DNA of 63,294 bases, from NCBI GenBank assembly GCA_003554025.1, contig PWFC01000069.1, positions 1 to 63,294 of the forward strand, written 5' to 3'. The notes under the pieces were generated by a model. The model was not told where the DNA came from, did no database searches, and was given only the letters and a program-made list of their open reading frames with translations. A program made the position numbers and the translations under genes. Positions 17,601-25,968 of this stretch are shown here, piece by piece; positions within the stretch are counted from its first letter, which is position 1; each line of letters opens with the position of its first letter. This DNA is from Mollicutes bacterium (GTDB taxonomy: Bacteria; Bacillota_I; Bacilli_A; Izemoplasmatales; Izemoplasmataceae).

Positions 17601-19228
17601 CATAGGGTGTATAGGAAAACTTCATGATTCTTATAAAGCGCGATTAGGTAACCGCTTTTGTATTTTGTGGCGACAGCGTGTTTAAAAAAGTCGTGAACCG
17701 GAATCCCGGTTTTCTCTTGCAACGTCTCAAAGAGTTTGTGTTTAAGCTTTTTGTCTTCAATCTTTGTGAAATAGCATTTCGGTTTCACTTTATGCACCGA
17801 GAGATACGTGTGTTTCAACGCGTCAAGACAATCTTGTGTTACGCCGTCTTCTTTTAAGAACGTCTCAATGAAAGCGTAGAGCGTATGAAGCTGATAGCCC
17901 TTTATAGGAAGGTTCGAAGCGGTGTATCTTTGATAAAGCCTTTCGAACAATTCAAAGAAATTTTCATAATGGGCGCTGAATATTTGATACAAAGTTTCGC
18001 GGAAGTAGCCTTTGTTGTGGAAAAGGTCCAACGCCGCCTCGACGTTTTTCATGCGTTGAAGATCTGCGGGTGATAGATCTTCGCTTTTGAGGATTTCATA
18101 TGGCGCACGCTCTTGAAAACGGTAGTGGAAACGGCTTGCTTCTTTGCGGATTTTTGTGCCGCGTAAGAATTTCAAAAACCCTAGCTGCAATTCCTTGGCG
18201 CCTAGCGCATACACTTCGTTGAAGGTTTTGGAAAACCTTTGAAGGTCTTCTTTTGGCAAACCGGCGATCAAATCCAAATGCAAGTCGATGACGCTTTCCT
18301 TTTGAATTTTACGGATTACGCGAAAAAGCTTTTCGTTGTCTTGCTTGCGGTCAACGAGCCGGTTGGTGATGTCGTTTGTGGATTGGATGCCAATTTCGAA
18401 TCGAAAGAGGTTTTTTGGAGCGTGGGTGTGGATGTAATCGACGATTTCCTCGTTCAGTGTATCGCCGGTCATTTCGAATTGGAACACGCTGCCAAGACGG
18501 TGCGTTTCAATGATGAACTCTATGATGGGCAGGGCGTGCTTTGAAACATTAAATGTACGGTCTAAAAACTTAAACGTTTTGGCGCCGAGGTTCGAGAGGT
18601 GGGAAATCGCTTTCTTTAGGGATTCTATGTCAAAGAAGCGGAGCGTTTTTTCCAAAGATGAAAGGCAATAGCTGCAACGGTAAGGACAACCTCGGGAACT
18701 TTCTAAATATTGGATTTTATGCGGGATGTGTTCGCGGTCTTCTTCAAAGAAATGCGGCAGTTTCAATCCGCTTAAATCGTCAATCTCTTGAATCGGAGTG
18801 TCGATGCGCTCGGGGGTTACCATGGCTATGTTTGGCGTATTGCCAAGGCTTTGGCCATTTTTGAAGTGGCGAACGACGTCGTCGAATACGTGTTCGCCTT
18901 CGCCTTTGACGACAACGTCCGCATTGGCCGCGTTTAGAAAATGGTGTGGATCATAACTTACCTCGGGACCGCCTAAGACGATAGGAAGTTCGCATTCTTC
19001 TTTTACTTTTTTAATCAGGTTCCGGACAATCTCAACGTTCCATATGTAGGTTGAAATGCCCACAAAAAGCGGTTTTTTGGCTTTGATAGTATCGAGCATT
19101 GAGTCGATGGAGTCTTTGATGGTGAACTCGGCGATGTCGACGTCAAAAGCGCTGTTCGCTTTTAAAAGCCTCACGGCGTTGTTTGTATGGATGAACTTTG
19201 CGTCAATCGCGATAAGAAGCGGGTTCAC
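17600..19228 (-). CDS. B12-binding-domain radical SAM protein with DUF4080-like C-terminus
   Basis: 542 residues, GTG start at 19226-19228 with a strong ggaggtgat site. An N-terminal cobalamin-binding-like Rossmann domain (about 1-140; DAKFIHTNNA, VGISTYIWN, VLGGPEVSYDP) lacks an obvious DxHxxG lower-axial motif. The radical SAM core begins near residue 170 with the cluster motif RGCPYRCSYC (CxxxCxxC). A C-terminal DUF4080-like region follows. Members of this class can do methylations or other radical chemistry; no substrate can be assigned. It is a single-gene unit divergent from uvrB and convergent with the tetR gene. Confidence 0.85.
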   Translation of the reverse strand: MNPLLIAIDAKFIHTNNAVRLLKANSAFDVDIAEFTIKDSIDSMLDTIKAKKPLFVGISTYIWNVEIVRNLIKKVKEECELPIVLGGPEVSYDPHHFLNAANADVVVKGEGEHVFDDVVRHFKNGQSLGNTPNIAMVTPERIDTPIQEIDDLSGLKLPHFFEEDREHIPHKIQYLESSRGCPYRCSYCLSSLEKTLRFFDIESLKKAISHLSNLGAKTFKFLDRTFNVSKHALPIIEFIIETHRLGSVFQFEMTGDTLNEEIVDYIHTHAPKNLFRFEIGIQSTNDITNRLVDRKQDNEKLFRVIRKIQKESVIDLHLDLIAGLPKEDLQRFSKTFNEVYALGAKELQLGFLKFLRGTKIRKEASRFHYRFQERAPYEILKSEDLSPADLQRMKNVEAALDLFHNKGYFRETLYQIFSAHYENFFELFERLYQRYTASNLPIKGYQLHTLYAFIETFLKEDGVTQDCLDALKHTYLSVHKVKPKCYFTKIEDKKLKHKLFETLQEKTGIPVHDFFKHAVATKYKSGYLIALYKNHEVFLYTL

Positions 19229-19307
19229 CTACATCACCTCCAAGTGAGTATATTCTATCACAACTTGTGAAATTATGATAAAATGACTAGGAAATCGAGG
19301 TGATGGC

Positions 19308-21272
19308 ATGCCTTACAAGCTGCATACGGAATACACCCCGAAAGGGGACCAGGAAAAAGCCATAAAGCGATTGGTCGACAACGTGCGAAATAACGTCTCA
19401 GAACAAGTGCTTCTAGGCGCGACGGGCACCGGCAAGACCTTCACGATGAGCAACGTCATTCAAGGTCTTGACAAACCCGTTTTGGTGTTGGCCCACAACA
19501 AGACTTTGGCGGGGCAGCTTTATTCGGAGTTCAAAGAGTTTTTTCCGGAAAACAGAGTGGAATATTTCATTTCTTATTACGATTACTACCAGCCGGAAGC
19601 GTATGTTCCTAGCCGCGATCTTTACATCGAAAAAGACGCGCAAACCAACGACGAAATCGACGAGATGCGCCACAGCGCGACCGCTAGCTTGTTGGAGCGG
19701 GACGACGTCATTGTGGTGGCAAGCGTCAGCTGCATCTACGGCATCGGCGACCCCGAAGACTATCGGGATGCGACGTTGACCTTGCGCACCGGGGAAACGT
19801 ACGACAGAGACGACCTTCTTGACCGACTTGTCGACATGCTTTTTGAGAGAAACGACATGGATTTCAAACGAGGTACGTTTCGGGTGAAAGGCGATGTGGT
19901 CGAAATCCTTCCGACGTATCAGAAAAACAAAGGAATCCGCGTTGAGTTTTTTGACGATGAGATTGAAAGAATCCGCTCTATCGACATTGTAAGCGGAGAA
20001 ATTCTCGAAGACCAAAGCGTTGTGACCATCTTTCCGGCGACGCAGTTCGTCACCAACAAGGACAAGCTCGAAGAGGGCATCCAAAGAATTGAGGCCGAAC
20101 TCGAAGAACGACTCAAGCAATTTGATGAAGAAGGCAAGCTCGTTGAGGCGGAACGTTTGAAACAACGCACGAAATACGACATCGAGATGCTCAGGGAAAT
20201 CGGCACCTGCAAAGGCGTGGAAAACTATTCGCGCCATCTTTCGCTTCGAGGCCCGGGCGAAACGCCTTCGACGCTCATGGATTTTTTCGGGGACGATTAC
20301 CTGCTCATTGTCGACGAATCGCACGTGACCTTGCCGCAGGTCAGGGGAATGTTTAACGGCGATCGCTCCCGCAAACAAACGCTCGTCGATTATGGGTTCC
20401 GTCTTCCAAGCGCTTTAGACAACCGTCCGCTCGATTTTGACGAGTTTTATGAAAAAATCGATCAAGTCGTATACGTAAGCGCCACCCCGGGAGATTACGA
20501 ACTTGAGCGGTCTAACGACGTCGTCGAACAGATCATCCGTCCGACGGGCCTTTTGGACCCTTACGTCGAAGTCCGGCCCAAAGAGGGCCAGATTGACGAT
20601 TTGGTCAAAGAAATAGAAAAACGTTCTAAACGAAACGAGCGCACTCTTATCACGACGTTGACAATCAAGATGAGCGAGGATTTGACGGCGTATTTGAAAG
20701 AACTCGGCATCAAAGTCGCCTATATGCATTCGGAAATCGATTCGCTTGAGCGCATCGAAATCATCCGCGACCTTCGTCTTGGAGTCTACGACGTGTTGGT
20801 CGGCATAAACTTGCTGCGGGAGGGTTTGGACCTTCCCGAAGTGTCGTTTATCGGCATTTTGGATGCCGACAAGCAAGGATTTTTGCGAAGCGCCCGAAGT
20901 TTGATTCAAACCATCGGAAGGGCCGCAAGAAACGTCAACGGCACCGTGTATTTGTACGCCGACAAAATGAGCGACGCGATGAGGGAAGCGGTCGATGAAA
21001 CGAACCGTCGCCGAGAGATTCAAATGGCGCACAACGAGAAATACAACATTCAACCGGAAACCATCAAAAAAGATGTGCGCGCTTCTATCAGCATCCGGCT
21101 TGAAAAAGGCGAAGACGAGGAAACGAAAAAACTTAGCGAAATGGACAAGGAAGAAAGACACGCCATGGTTGAGGACATGGAAAAAGAGATGCGCAAAGCC
21201 GCCAAAGATCTCGATTTTGAAAAAGCGGCCGAGCTACGCGATTTGATTATTGAAATAAAAGCCACTTTATAA
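19308..21272 (+). CDS. uvrB: Excinuclease ABC subunit B
   Basis: Helicase-like damage-verification subunit of nucleotide excision repair; loads on DNA with UvrA and recruits UvrC. 654 residues, normal length, ATG 19308 with gaggtgat upstream. Visible: Walker [11 protein letters not shown], the beta-hairpin region [16 protein letters not shown]-like DESH, helicase motif [11 protein letters not shown], motifs [17 protein letters not shown] and QTIGRAARN, and the C-terminal UVR domain (about 620-654; [17 protein letters not shown]). uvrA and uvrC are not in the window. A strong terminator follows, so it forms a single-gene unit. Confidence 0.98.
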   Translation: MPYKLHTEYTPKGDQEKAIKRLVDNVRNNVSEQVLLGATGTGKTFTMSNVIQGLDKPVLVLAHNKTLAGQLYSEFKEFFPENRVEYFISYYDYYQPEAYVPSRDLYIEKDAQTNDEIDEMRHSATASLLERDDVIVVASVSCIYGIGDPEDYRDATLTLRTGETYDRDDLLDRLVDMLFERNDMDFKRGTFRVKGDVVEILPTYQKNKGIRVEFFDDEIERIRSIDIVSGEILEDQSVVTIFPATQFVTNKDKLEEGIQRIEAELEERLKQFDEEGKLVEAERLKQRTKYDIEMLREIGTCKGVENYSRHLSLRGPGETPSTLMDFFGDDYLLIVDESHVTLPQVRGMFNGDRSRKQTLVDYGFRLPSALDNRPLDFDEFYEKIDQVVYVSATPGDYELERSNDVVEQIIRPTGLLDPYVEVRPKEGQIDDLVKEIEKRSKRNERTLITTLTIKMSEDLTAYLKELGIKVAYMHSEIDSLERIEIIRDLRLGVYDVLVGINLLREGLDLPEVSFIGILDADKQGFLRSARSLIQTIGRAARNVNGTVYLYADKMSDAMREAVDETNRRREIQMAHNEKYNIQPETIKKDVRASISIRLEKGEDEETKKLSEMDKEERHAMVEDMEKEMRKAAKDLDFEKAAELRDLIIEIKATL

Positions 21273-21274
21273 AG

Positions 21275-21313
21275 ATGAGCGCCTTTCGCGCATGCGCGAA
21301 AGGCGCTCATTTT
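21275..21313 (+). terminator. Intrinsic terminator after uvrB
   Basis: A 16-bp perfect stem with a CATG turn (21275-21310) is followed by TTTC. It is almost directly followed by the TTGACA of the next promoter. Confidence 0.85.
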
Positions 21314-21314
21314 C

Positions 21315-21342
21315 TTGACACGGACTGCCCACGTGATATACT
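21315..21342 (+). promoter_or_regulatory. Promoter of the ABC exporter operon
   Basis: TTGACA (21315-21320), 16-base spacer, TATACT (21337-21342), with TGA giving an extended -10. A possible second promoter, TTGAGT-17-TATAAA, lies at 21413-21441, closer to the gene. Confidence 0.75.
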
Positions 21343-21352
21343 TAACTTGAAA

Positions 21353-21373
21353 TGACAATGCTGTCACATTGTC
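21353..21373 (+). promoter_or_regulatory. Nested inverted repeats at the start site: candidate operator
   Basis: TGACA-N4-TGTCA (21353-21366) overlaps gacaatg-N6-cattgtc (21354-21373). Both lie about 4 bases after the predicted transcription start near 21349. The position suits a repressor or a short leader hairpin. No regulator gene is adjacent. Confidence 0.4.
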
Positions 21374-21470
21374 CCGACCGTTTAAAAGCAACGTTTTCCA
21401 AAATGTTGGAGATTGAGTTCAAAGGCAGAAAGCGCTATAAAAAACTAGTTTATATACGGAGGTTTGGAAC

Positions 21471-22334
21471 ATGGAGAAAGTGTTTGAAGTCGAAGGGTTG
21501 CGTTTCACCTACAAAAAAAATGGTGTCGAGGCGGTACGGGGCATCGACTTTGCCGTACGAAAAGGGGAAATCTTCGGTTTGTTAGGGCCAAGCGGCGCCG
21601 GAAAGTCCACGACGCAAAAAATCTTGACACGACTGCTTAAGAATTATGAAGGGCGCATCGAGTATCTTGGCAAGGATTTGAAAGAATACGACAACACCTT
21701 CTTTGAGGATGTTGGCGTCGGCTTTGAGTTGCCCGTGCATTTCTCCAAATTGACCGGCGCGGAGAATATGGCTTTCTTTCAGCGTCTTTACAAGAAAAAC
21801 GCCGACGTTGCAGCGCTTTTGAAAAGGGTCGGATTGTATGAAGACAAAGATCGAAGGGTCGGAGAATACAGCAAGGGCATGAAAATGCGGTTGAATTTCG
21901 TAAGAGCGCTTTTGAACGATCCGAAGATTCTTTTTCTCGATGAAGTCACCAACGGCCTCGACCCTAAAAACGCCCGCATTGTAAAAGACATGATACGGGA
22001 GTTTAAAGAATCGGGCGGCACAGTGCTGCTTTCGACGCACTTGATGAACGATGTTGAAGAACTGTGCGACCGCATCGCCTTTATCAGTGGCGGAGAAATC
22101 CGAGAAATCTCGACGCCCCGCGATTTGAAAATCAAATACGGCAGAAGGGAACTCTCGGTTGAATATTATGAAAATTCCGAAACGAAACTGGAAACCTTCG
22201 ATTTAGACAAACTAGGCGAAAACGAGCGCTTTATGGACATCGTGAAAAATCGAACGATAGAAACCATGCATAGCGGCGAGACAAGCCTTGACGATATATT
22301 CATCAAGGTGACGGGAGAGAAAATCCATGAGTAA
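21471..22334 (+). CDS. ABC transporter ATP-binding protein
   Basis: 287 residues, ATG 21471 after tacggagg. Walker A GPSGAGKST, signature EYSKGMKMRLNFVRALL, Walker B ILFLDEVTNGLDP (Glu-Val in place of the usual Glu-Pro), H-loop STHLM. A C-terminal extension of about 80 residues is typical of ABC-2 exporters of drugs, peptides or lipids. It overlaps the next gene by 8 bases and heads a three-gene operon with two ABC-2 type permeases. The leader is about 120 bases and carries a candidate operator. Confidence 0.92.
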   Translation: MEKVFEVEGLRFTYKKNGVEAVRGIDFAVRKGEIFGLLGPSGAGKSTTQKILTRLLKNYEGRIEYLGKDLKEYDNTFFEDVGVGFELPVHFSKLTGAENMAFFQRLYKKNADVAALLKRVGLYEDKDRRVGEYSKGMKMRLNFVRALLNDPKILFLDEVTNGLDPKNARIVKDMIREFKESGGTVLLSTHLMNDVEELCDRIAFISGGEIREISTPRDLKIKYGRRELSVEYYENSETKLETFDLDKLGENERFMDIVKNRTIETMHSGETSLDDIFIKVTGEKIHE

Positions 22335-23046
22335 TTTTATGGTCTTGCTTAAAGGCGAATTTCAGCGTTTGATCAAGTATAACATAGTTCAAGTGGGCTT
22401 TGGCGTATCTGTCTTATGGGTTCTCGTGCTTTTTCTCATCGGGCGCGACCAAGCCGCGGATTTTGTGCCCTTGTTCATTTTCATGGACGCATCACTGATG
22501 ACGATTTTGTTAATCGGAGCCGGGCTTTTCTATGAACGACAGGAAAACACACTCAAATCTTTAATGATCACGCCCTCGAAACTGGGATACATCATCGCAA
22601 GCAAACTCGTTAGCGCCGTTTACATCGCTTTGCAGTCCGCTCTATTCATCGGATTGCTTGCGTATTTCTTTTTCGACGCCGCTGTCAATTTCGCGTATCT
22701 TCTGCCTTTCACGCTTCTAATCGCTCTTTCTCACGCTATGATTGGATACGCCATTGCGGTTTTGGTCGAAGATTTTCCGGCGTTGCTTGCGACTTTGATG
22801 CTATATATGATTGTCTTCGCGTTCCCTAGTATCTTTTACGCTTTGGATTTGTTCGATGGAATCTGGGAGGTTGTGCTGATCGCTTCTCCGACGCACGCTT
22901 CGTTTTTGTTGATCGATTTTTCATTCGGTTATGACATATCGACCACTCTTCTTGTTGTGAGCGTCGCATATTTGTTCCTTCTGGCGTTTTCTCTAGCTAG
23001 ATTCGTAGTGTTTCCGAAATATATCGAAAAAGCCGTACGGGAGTGA
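22327..23046 (+). CDS. ABC-2 type transporter permease subunit (1)
   Basis: 239 residues with about six membrane helices separated by short loops. ATG 22327 overlaps the ATPase stop. A membrane-embedded ERQENTLKSLMITP segment after helix 2 is the ABC-2 coupling-helix pattern. Partner of the next permease, with which it likely forms a heterodimeric channel. Substrate unknown. Confidence 0.87.
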   Translation: MSNFMVLLKGEFQRLIKYNIVQVGFGVSVLWVLVLFLIGRDQAADFVPLFIFMDASLMTILLIGAGLFYERQENTLKSLMITPSKLGYIIASKLVSAVYIALQSALFIGLLAYFFFDAAVNFAYLLPFTLLIALSHAMIGYAIAVLVEDFPALLATLMLYMIVFAFPSIFYALDLFDGIWEVVLIASPTHASFLLIDFSFGYDISTTLLVVSVAYLFLLAFSLARFVVFPKYIEKAVRE

Positions 23047-23051
23047 TTGGG

Positions 23052-23840
23052 ATGTCTAAATACATGCGCATGCTTCTTTACGAGTTCAAAAACATTGTCC
23101 GAGACAAAATGACGCTGATTTTGTTATTGTACCCGCTTTTGGTGATTGTCCTCGGATCGTTCGTTATCCCGGTACTGATTGACAATTACGCGGGCACGAC
23201 CGGAGGGCAGGAAACCGCCTCGTTGGTTGTAATCGTCGTTTTTGCATCCGTCGCTCCGTTTGTGACATCGGCGCTTTTGGGGTTCAGTTTTTTGGACCAT
23301 AGAGATGAAAACACTTTGGACACACTTCGTGTCACTCCGCTTTCTTTAAGAGGCTATGTTCTTTTTAAAACGACGTACGCATATTTGTTGAGTGTCAATG
23401 CGGCGTTTTGGATTTTGTTTGGCACAAAGATGTTGAGCGGCGACGGCTATACCTTTGCGGGCGTAAATCTTTGGGATTCCTTTTCGGTGGGTTCCATAGT
23501 ACTATTCGCGTTTGTATCGGGGTTTTTCACGCCGGTGTTCGCCTTGTTGTTGGCCTCGCTTGCCAAAAACAAAATCGAAGGCTTTGCGTACATGAAGACA
23601 TCTGGAATCTTCGCTTTGTTGCCGGCGCTGGTGGTTTTGGAGAACTTGCAAGATTTCAAGCAATACTTTTTGGGCGTTTTCCCAACGTTTTGGCCCGTCA
23701 AAGGATTGTTGGTGCAGGGAGATCTGCTATCGCACGAACACAATATGCCCATTGTTTTATATATGCTAATCGGCGTCATTTATCCACTTATCCTGTCTTT
23801 GGCGGCCTACCGAGCTTTCGAGCGAAAGTTAGAACAGTAA
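23052..23840 (+). CDS. ABC-2 type transporter permease subunit (2)
   Basis: 262 residues, about six membrane helices. ATG 23052 is preferred over GTG 23043 because ggagtga lies 6 bases upstream. The DHRDENTLDTLRVTPLS segment again matches the ABC-2 coupling motif. Third gene of the exporter operon, followed by a terminator. The exporter lies directly before the four-peptide cluster, which has its own promoter. Confidence 0.87.
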   Translation: MSKYMRMLLYEFKNIVRDKMTLILLLYPLLVIVLGSFVIPVLIDNYAGTTGGQETASLVVIVVFASVAPFVTSALLGFSFLDHRDENTLDTLRVTPLSLRGYVLFKTTYAYLLSVNAAFWILFGTKMLSGDGYTFAGVNLWDSFSVGSIVLFAFVSGFFTPVFALLLASLAKNKIEGFAYMKTSGIFALLPALVVLENLQDFKQYFLGVFPTFWPVKGLLVQGDLLSHEHNMPIVLYMLIGVIYPLILSLAAYRAFERKLEQ

Positions 23841-23866
23841 AAAGTAAAAAACGATACACATTACTT

Positions 23867-23896
23867 AAAGCGCTTAATAAAATTAAGCGCTTTTTT
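23867..23896 (+). terminator. Intrinsic terminator after the ABC exporter
   Basis: A 12-bp stem (aaagcgcttaat / attaagcgcttt) with AAA loop is followed by a T-run to 23896. Confidence 0.9.
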
Positions 23897-23935
23897 AATT
23901 AAATATAAAAATAAATTAAAAAATTTAAAAATATC

Positions 23936-23964
23936 TTGACAAACACTATTACCCAGTATAAAAT
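23936..23964 (+). promoter_or_regulatory. Strong promoter of the small-peptide cluster
   Basis: TTGACA (23936-23941), 17-base spacer, TAAAAT (23959-23964), within a very A+T-rich stretch (23895-23935) that could act as an UP element. Predicted start near 23971, leaving a leader of about 70 bases before the first peptide. Confidence 0.8.
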
Positions 23965-24041
23965 GAAGTTGACATTAAGAAAATCAACCATGAAATCAAC
24001 AAAATTAATCTATGAATTCAAAAAATTAAGAGGTGAAGAAA

Positions 24042-24134
24042 ATGCTCAACACAATTCTTCTATACACCGAAGTTCAAACCAACCTTGCTCTTGAAGAAAA
24101 AGCCCGTACAAAAAAAGCCAAAAACCATCGTTAA
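24042..24134 (+). CDS. Small leaderless peptide A1 (30 residues)
   Basis: ATG 24042, aggtga 5 bases upstream, TAA at 24132-24134. It starts MLNTILLYTEV and ends in a Lys/Arg/His-rich tail. No signal sequence, no Cys. Hydrophobic residues in the first half with acidic residues near 10, 18 and 19, then a basic tail, suggest an amphipathic helix that may touch the membrane. Paired with A2 it has 15 of 30 identical residues without gaps. No known family recognised. Confidence 0.75.
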   Translation: MLNTILLYTEVQTNLALEEKARTKKAKNHR

Positions 24135-24177
24135 ACTCAGTGAATTATGAACAAACCTATGAAAGGAAGTGGATTCT

Positions 24178-24270
24178 ATGTATCAAATCGCATTGGTGCT
24201 TGACGCAATCAAAATCGAATCTTCTCTTAGAGAAAAAAATTTGAACCAAAAAAGCTCGCAACGAAACTGA
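24178..24270 (+). CDS. Small leaderless peptide B1 (30 residues)
   Basis: ATG 24178, aaagga 10 bases upstream, TGA at 24268-24270. It begins MYQIALVLDAIK and ends in a polar, basic Gln/Ser/Arg tail. About 17 of 30 residues match B2 without gaps, and it also aligns gap-free to the A peptides at M1, L6, acidic-19, K20 and K25. Function unknown. Confidence 0.75.
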   Translation: MYQIALVLDAIKIESSLREKNLNQKSSQRN

Positions 24271-24306
24271 ACGTTAAAACAAACATTCTAAAATGAGGTG
24301 AAAAAA

Positions 24307-24399
24307 ATGTTGAATACCGTATTGTTTTATGACGAAGTGAAAATGCAGCTCCTTCAAGATGAAAAAGAACGCTCCAAAAAGGCATCAACAAAACCGTGA
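24307..24399 (+). CDS. Small leaderless peptide A2 (30 residues)
   Basis: ATG 24307, aggtga 5 bases upstream, TGA at 24397-24399. It begins MLNTVLFYDEVK and ends in a Lys-rich tail. Second copy of the A type. Relative to A1 most codon differences in the first ten codons are synonymous (Leu, Asn, Thr, Tyr, Val) or conservative (Ile to Val). Confidence 0.75.
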   Translation: MLNTVLFYDEVKMQLLQDEKERSKKASTKP

Positions 24400-24454
24400 C
24401 CAATCGCCCAAGATCCGCACATCACAAGAAAAATATTGAAAGGATGTGGATCCG

Positions 24455-24556
24455 ATGTATCAAATCCCATTAGTGCTAGAGGCGCTTAAATTGGAAGCCG
24501 TATTGCGAGACAAAAAATTGCTTCGCAAAATTCAACAACGCGCTGTCAATCGATAA
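24455..24556 (+). CDS. Small leaderless peptide B2 (33 residues)
   Basis: ATG 24455, aaagga 10 bases upstream, TAA at 24554-24556. It begins MYQIPLVLEALKLEAVL and has the longest and most basic tail of the four. Hydrophobic positions 4, 7, 8, 11, 16 and 17 suit an amphipathic helix. Last peptide before the LiaX/YvlB-like domain gene, 27 bases downstream, with no terminator between them, so all five genes are probably one operon. Confidence 0.75.
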   Translation: MYQIPLVLEALKLEAVLRDKKLLRKIQQRAVNR

Positions 24557-24583
24557 AAAAAATATAAAGAAAGAAGGGAAAAA

Positions 24584-24949
24584 ATGAAAAACGCTATGAT
24601 GTGGTTGGACAAACTTTCCAACAGTGAAGCGAGCTTTGAAGATGTGAAAGAAAATCTGCAAGGAACGTCTGAGGATAAACCGAAAGCAGAAGTAAAAAGG
24701 AATGGAATTGGCAAGATGCTAAAAATTCACATAGTCAGTGGCGACGGCGACAAAGTCGATGTCAAAATCCCTGTAAAACTGGCTAAATTGCTGCCCGCAT
24801 TCAAAACAAAGCTTCACAACAAAAAAGTCTTTGCCGATGCGGACGTTGATGTTGAAGAAATACTTGAGATGCTTGAACAAGGCCTCGAAGGTGAACTCGT
24901 CAATATCGAAAGCAAAGAAGGCGATCGGGTCTGGATAGTTGTAGAATAA
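24584..24949 (+). CDS. LiaX/YvlB-type C-terminal-like domain protein (121 residues)
   Basis: ATG 24584 with agaaggga upstream. The N-terminal 45 residues are variable and charged. Residues 46-121 (LKIHIVSGDGDKVDVKIPVKLAK ... EEILEMLEQGLEGELVNIES ... VWIVVE) match the small alpha/beta segment that in LiaX/YvlB-like proteins reads as KVNVxIPL ... EGKLVDVES ... VEIYVE. Those proteins take part in the response to cell-envelope or antimicrobial-peptide stress. Here the segment stands alone, without the N-terminal SHOCT-like helix pair or a DUF4097 domain. It follows the four small peptides and precedes a terminator. Confidence 0.65.
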   Translation: MKNAMMWLDKLSNSEASFEDVKENLQGTSEDKPKAEVKRNGIGKMLKIHIVSGDGDKVDVKIPVKLAKLLPAFKTKLHNKKVFADADVDVEEILEMLEQGLEGELVNIESKEGDRVWIVVE

Positions 24950-24973
24950 ATGTGTGGAAAAATCCTCTTTTTG

Positions 24974-25007
24974 ACGGGAAAGCGAAAAACCGCTTTCCCG
25001 TTCTTTT
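24974..25007 (+). terminator. Intrinsic terminator after the peptide/LiaX-like operon
   Basis: An 11-bp perfect stem (acgggaaagcg / cgctttcccgt) with AAAAAC loop is followed by TCTTTT. Confidence 0.85.
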
Positions 25008-25014
25008 ATGCATG

Positions 25015-25023
25015 TGGTATAAT
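25015..25023 (+). promoter_or_regulatory. Promoter of DUF3137-lemA, extended -10
   Basis: TGG plus TATAAT (25018-25023), no good -35. Lies 41 bases before the DUF3137 start. Confidence 0.6.
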
Positions 25024-25063
25024 ACAAGCAAATAAAAGGGTTTTGTATAGATGGAGGGGTTTT

Positions 25064-25966
25064 TTGCAAAAGGATTTGGCGCCATATCAGAAACGGAAGA
25101 ACATGGCTGAAATTGGCTTTGTTGCAGGATTTTTGTTTATTATTGTGTTTGTGGTTTTAAACGTTGCGTTTGAATACATGACTTTCTATGCGTTATTTTT
25201 GATTATTGGGATTTTGCTGGTGCTTTTTGGCATCGGTTTATTCCAATGGACGCAACGCAAATTCAAACAAGAATTTCTAAAAACGTATTTAAGCGATTTG
25301 ATTGAGAACGGCGAATTTGTCCCGAGAAAAGGATTCAGCCGTGTGCAAGGCTTGCAGCCGATTGATGTGTACCGATCGGAGTTTATTGAGCAAGCCGACA
25401 GGTTCTATAGTTACGATTATCTCCATGGCATTATCGACGGTATAAAATTTGAATCAAGCGATGTTCACCTGCAACGTTTGGAATACCGGACGTATACCGA
25501 CAGCAAAGGCAATACACGGCGAAAAAGGCAGTATGTGACCTATTTCAAAGGCCGCGTGTTTCAATTTGATTTTAACAAAAACTTTGACGGTTGTGTTTTG
25601 GTTCTCGAGCGTTATCGACCGAGAAGTTCAAGAAAGTATAAAAAAGTTGATCTTGAGTCTGTCGATTTTAACAAGAAATTCAAAACGTATACCACGAAAG
25701 AACACACGGCGTTTTACATTTTGACGCCCCATTTCATGGAATCGTTGATGAAGGTTGAAAAAGACAATCCCGGGAATGTTGGCTTTTCCTTCATTGACAA
25801 CAAGCTGTATTTTGCATTGCACAAAAACCGTTCAACCTTTTCCTTGCGTCCCTTCCGCAAAATTGACGACCGCTATTTGAAGTCGATTCATGACGAAGTT
25901 GAGATGATTTATGAGATGGTAGACGATTTGAAATTGAACCGTAATATATTTAAGGAGGATTCGTAA
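25064..25966 (+). CDS. DUF3137-type membrane protein
   Basis: TTG start at 25064 chosen because ggagggg lies 7 bases upstream and a promoter at 25015-25023 rules out the longer reading. 300 residues. Two membrane helices at about 20-60 (VAGFLFIIVFVVLNVAF, YALFLIIGILLVLFGIGLF) precede a cytoplasmic or surface domain with FKGRVFQFDF, which matches DUF3137. This family is typically next to lemA, as here (2-base gap). Molecular function unknown. Confidence 0.8.
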   Translation: MQKDLAPYQKRKNMAEIGFVAGFLFIIVFVVLNVAFEYMTFYALFLIIGILLVLFGIGLFQWTQRKFKQEFLKTYLSDLIENGEFVPRKGFSRVQGLQPIDVYRSEFIEQADRFYSYDYLHGIIDGIKFESSDVHLQRLEYRTYTDSKGNTRRKRQYVTYFKGRVFQFDFNKNFDGCVLVLERYRPRSSRKYKKVDLESVDFNKKFKTYTTKEHTAFYILTPHFMESLMKVEKDNPGNVGFSFIDNKLYFALHKNRSTFSLRPFRKIDDRYLKSIHDEVEMIYEMVDDLKLNRNIFKEDS

Positions 25967-25968
25967 AG

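Larger units (their letters stand above)
24031..24556 (+). repeat. Tandem A-B-A-B duplication of two-peptide units
   Basis: Two diverged copies of one unit (about 24031-24270 and 24296-24556) each hold a type A then a type B peptide gene. Ribosome-site spacing is conserved within each class: 5 bases for A, 10 bases for B. Differences between copies fall largely on synonymous or conservative positions, for example Leu CTC/TTG, Asn AAC/AAT and Tyr TAC/TAT. That pattern indicates selection on the encoded peptides rather than on DNA or RNA. Confidence 0.8.

Noticed and set aside
19413-20378. Long minus-strand ORF (321 codons) opposite uvrB
   Set aside because: Shadow of a strongly conserved gene on the plus strand; no ribosome site and no family motif.
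21352-21585. Plus-strand ORF in the leader of the ABC exporter operon
   Set aside because: No ribosome site; it begins in the candidate operator and overlaps the ATPase in another frame.
24146-24250. Alternative small frames between the peptide genes
   Set aside because: They lack ribosome sites and are out of frame with the conserved A/B peptides.
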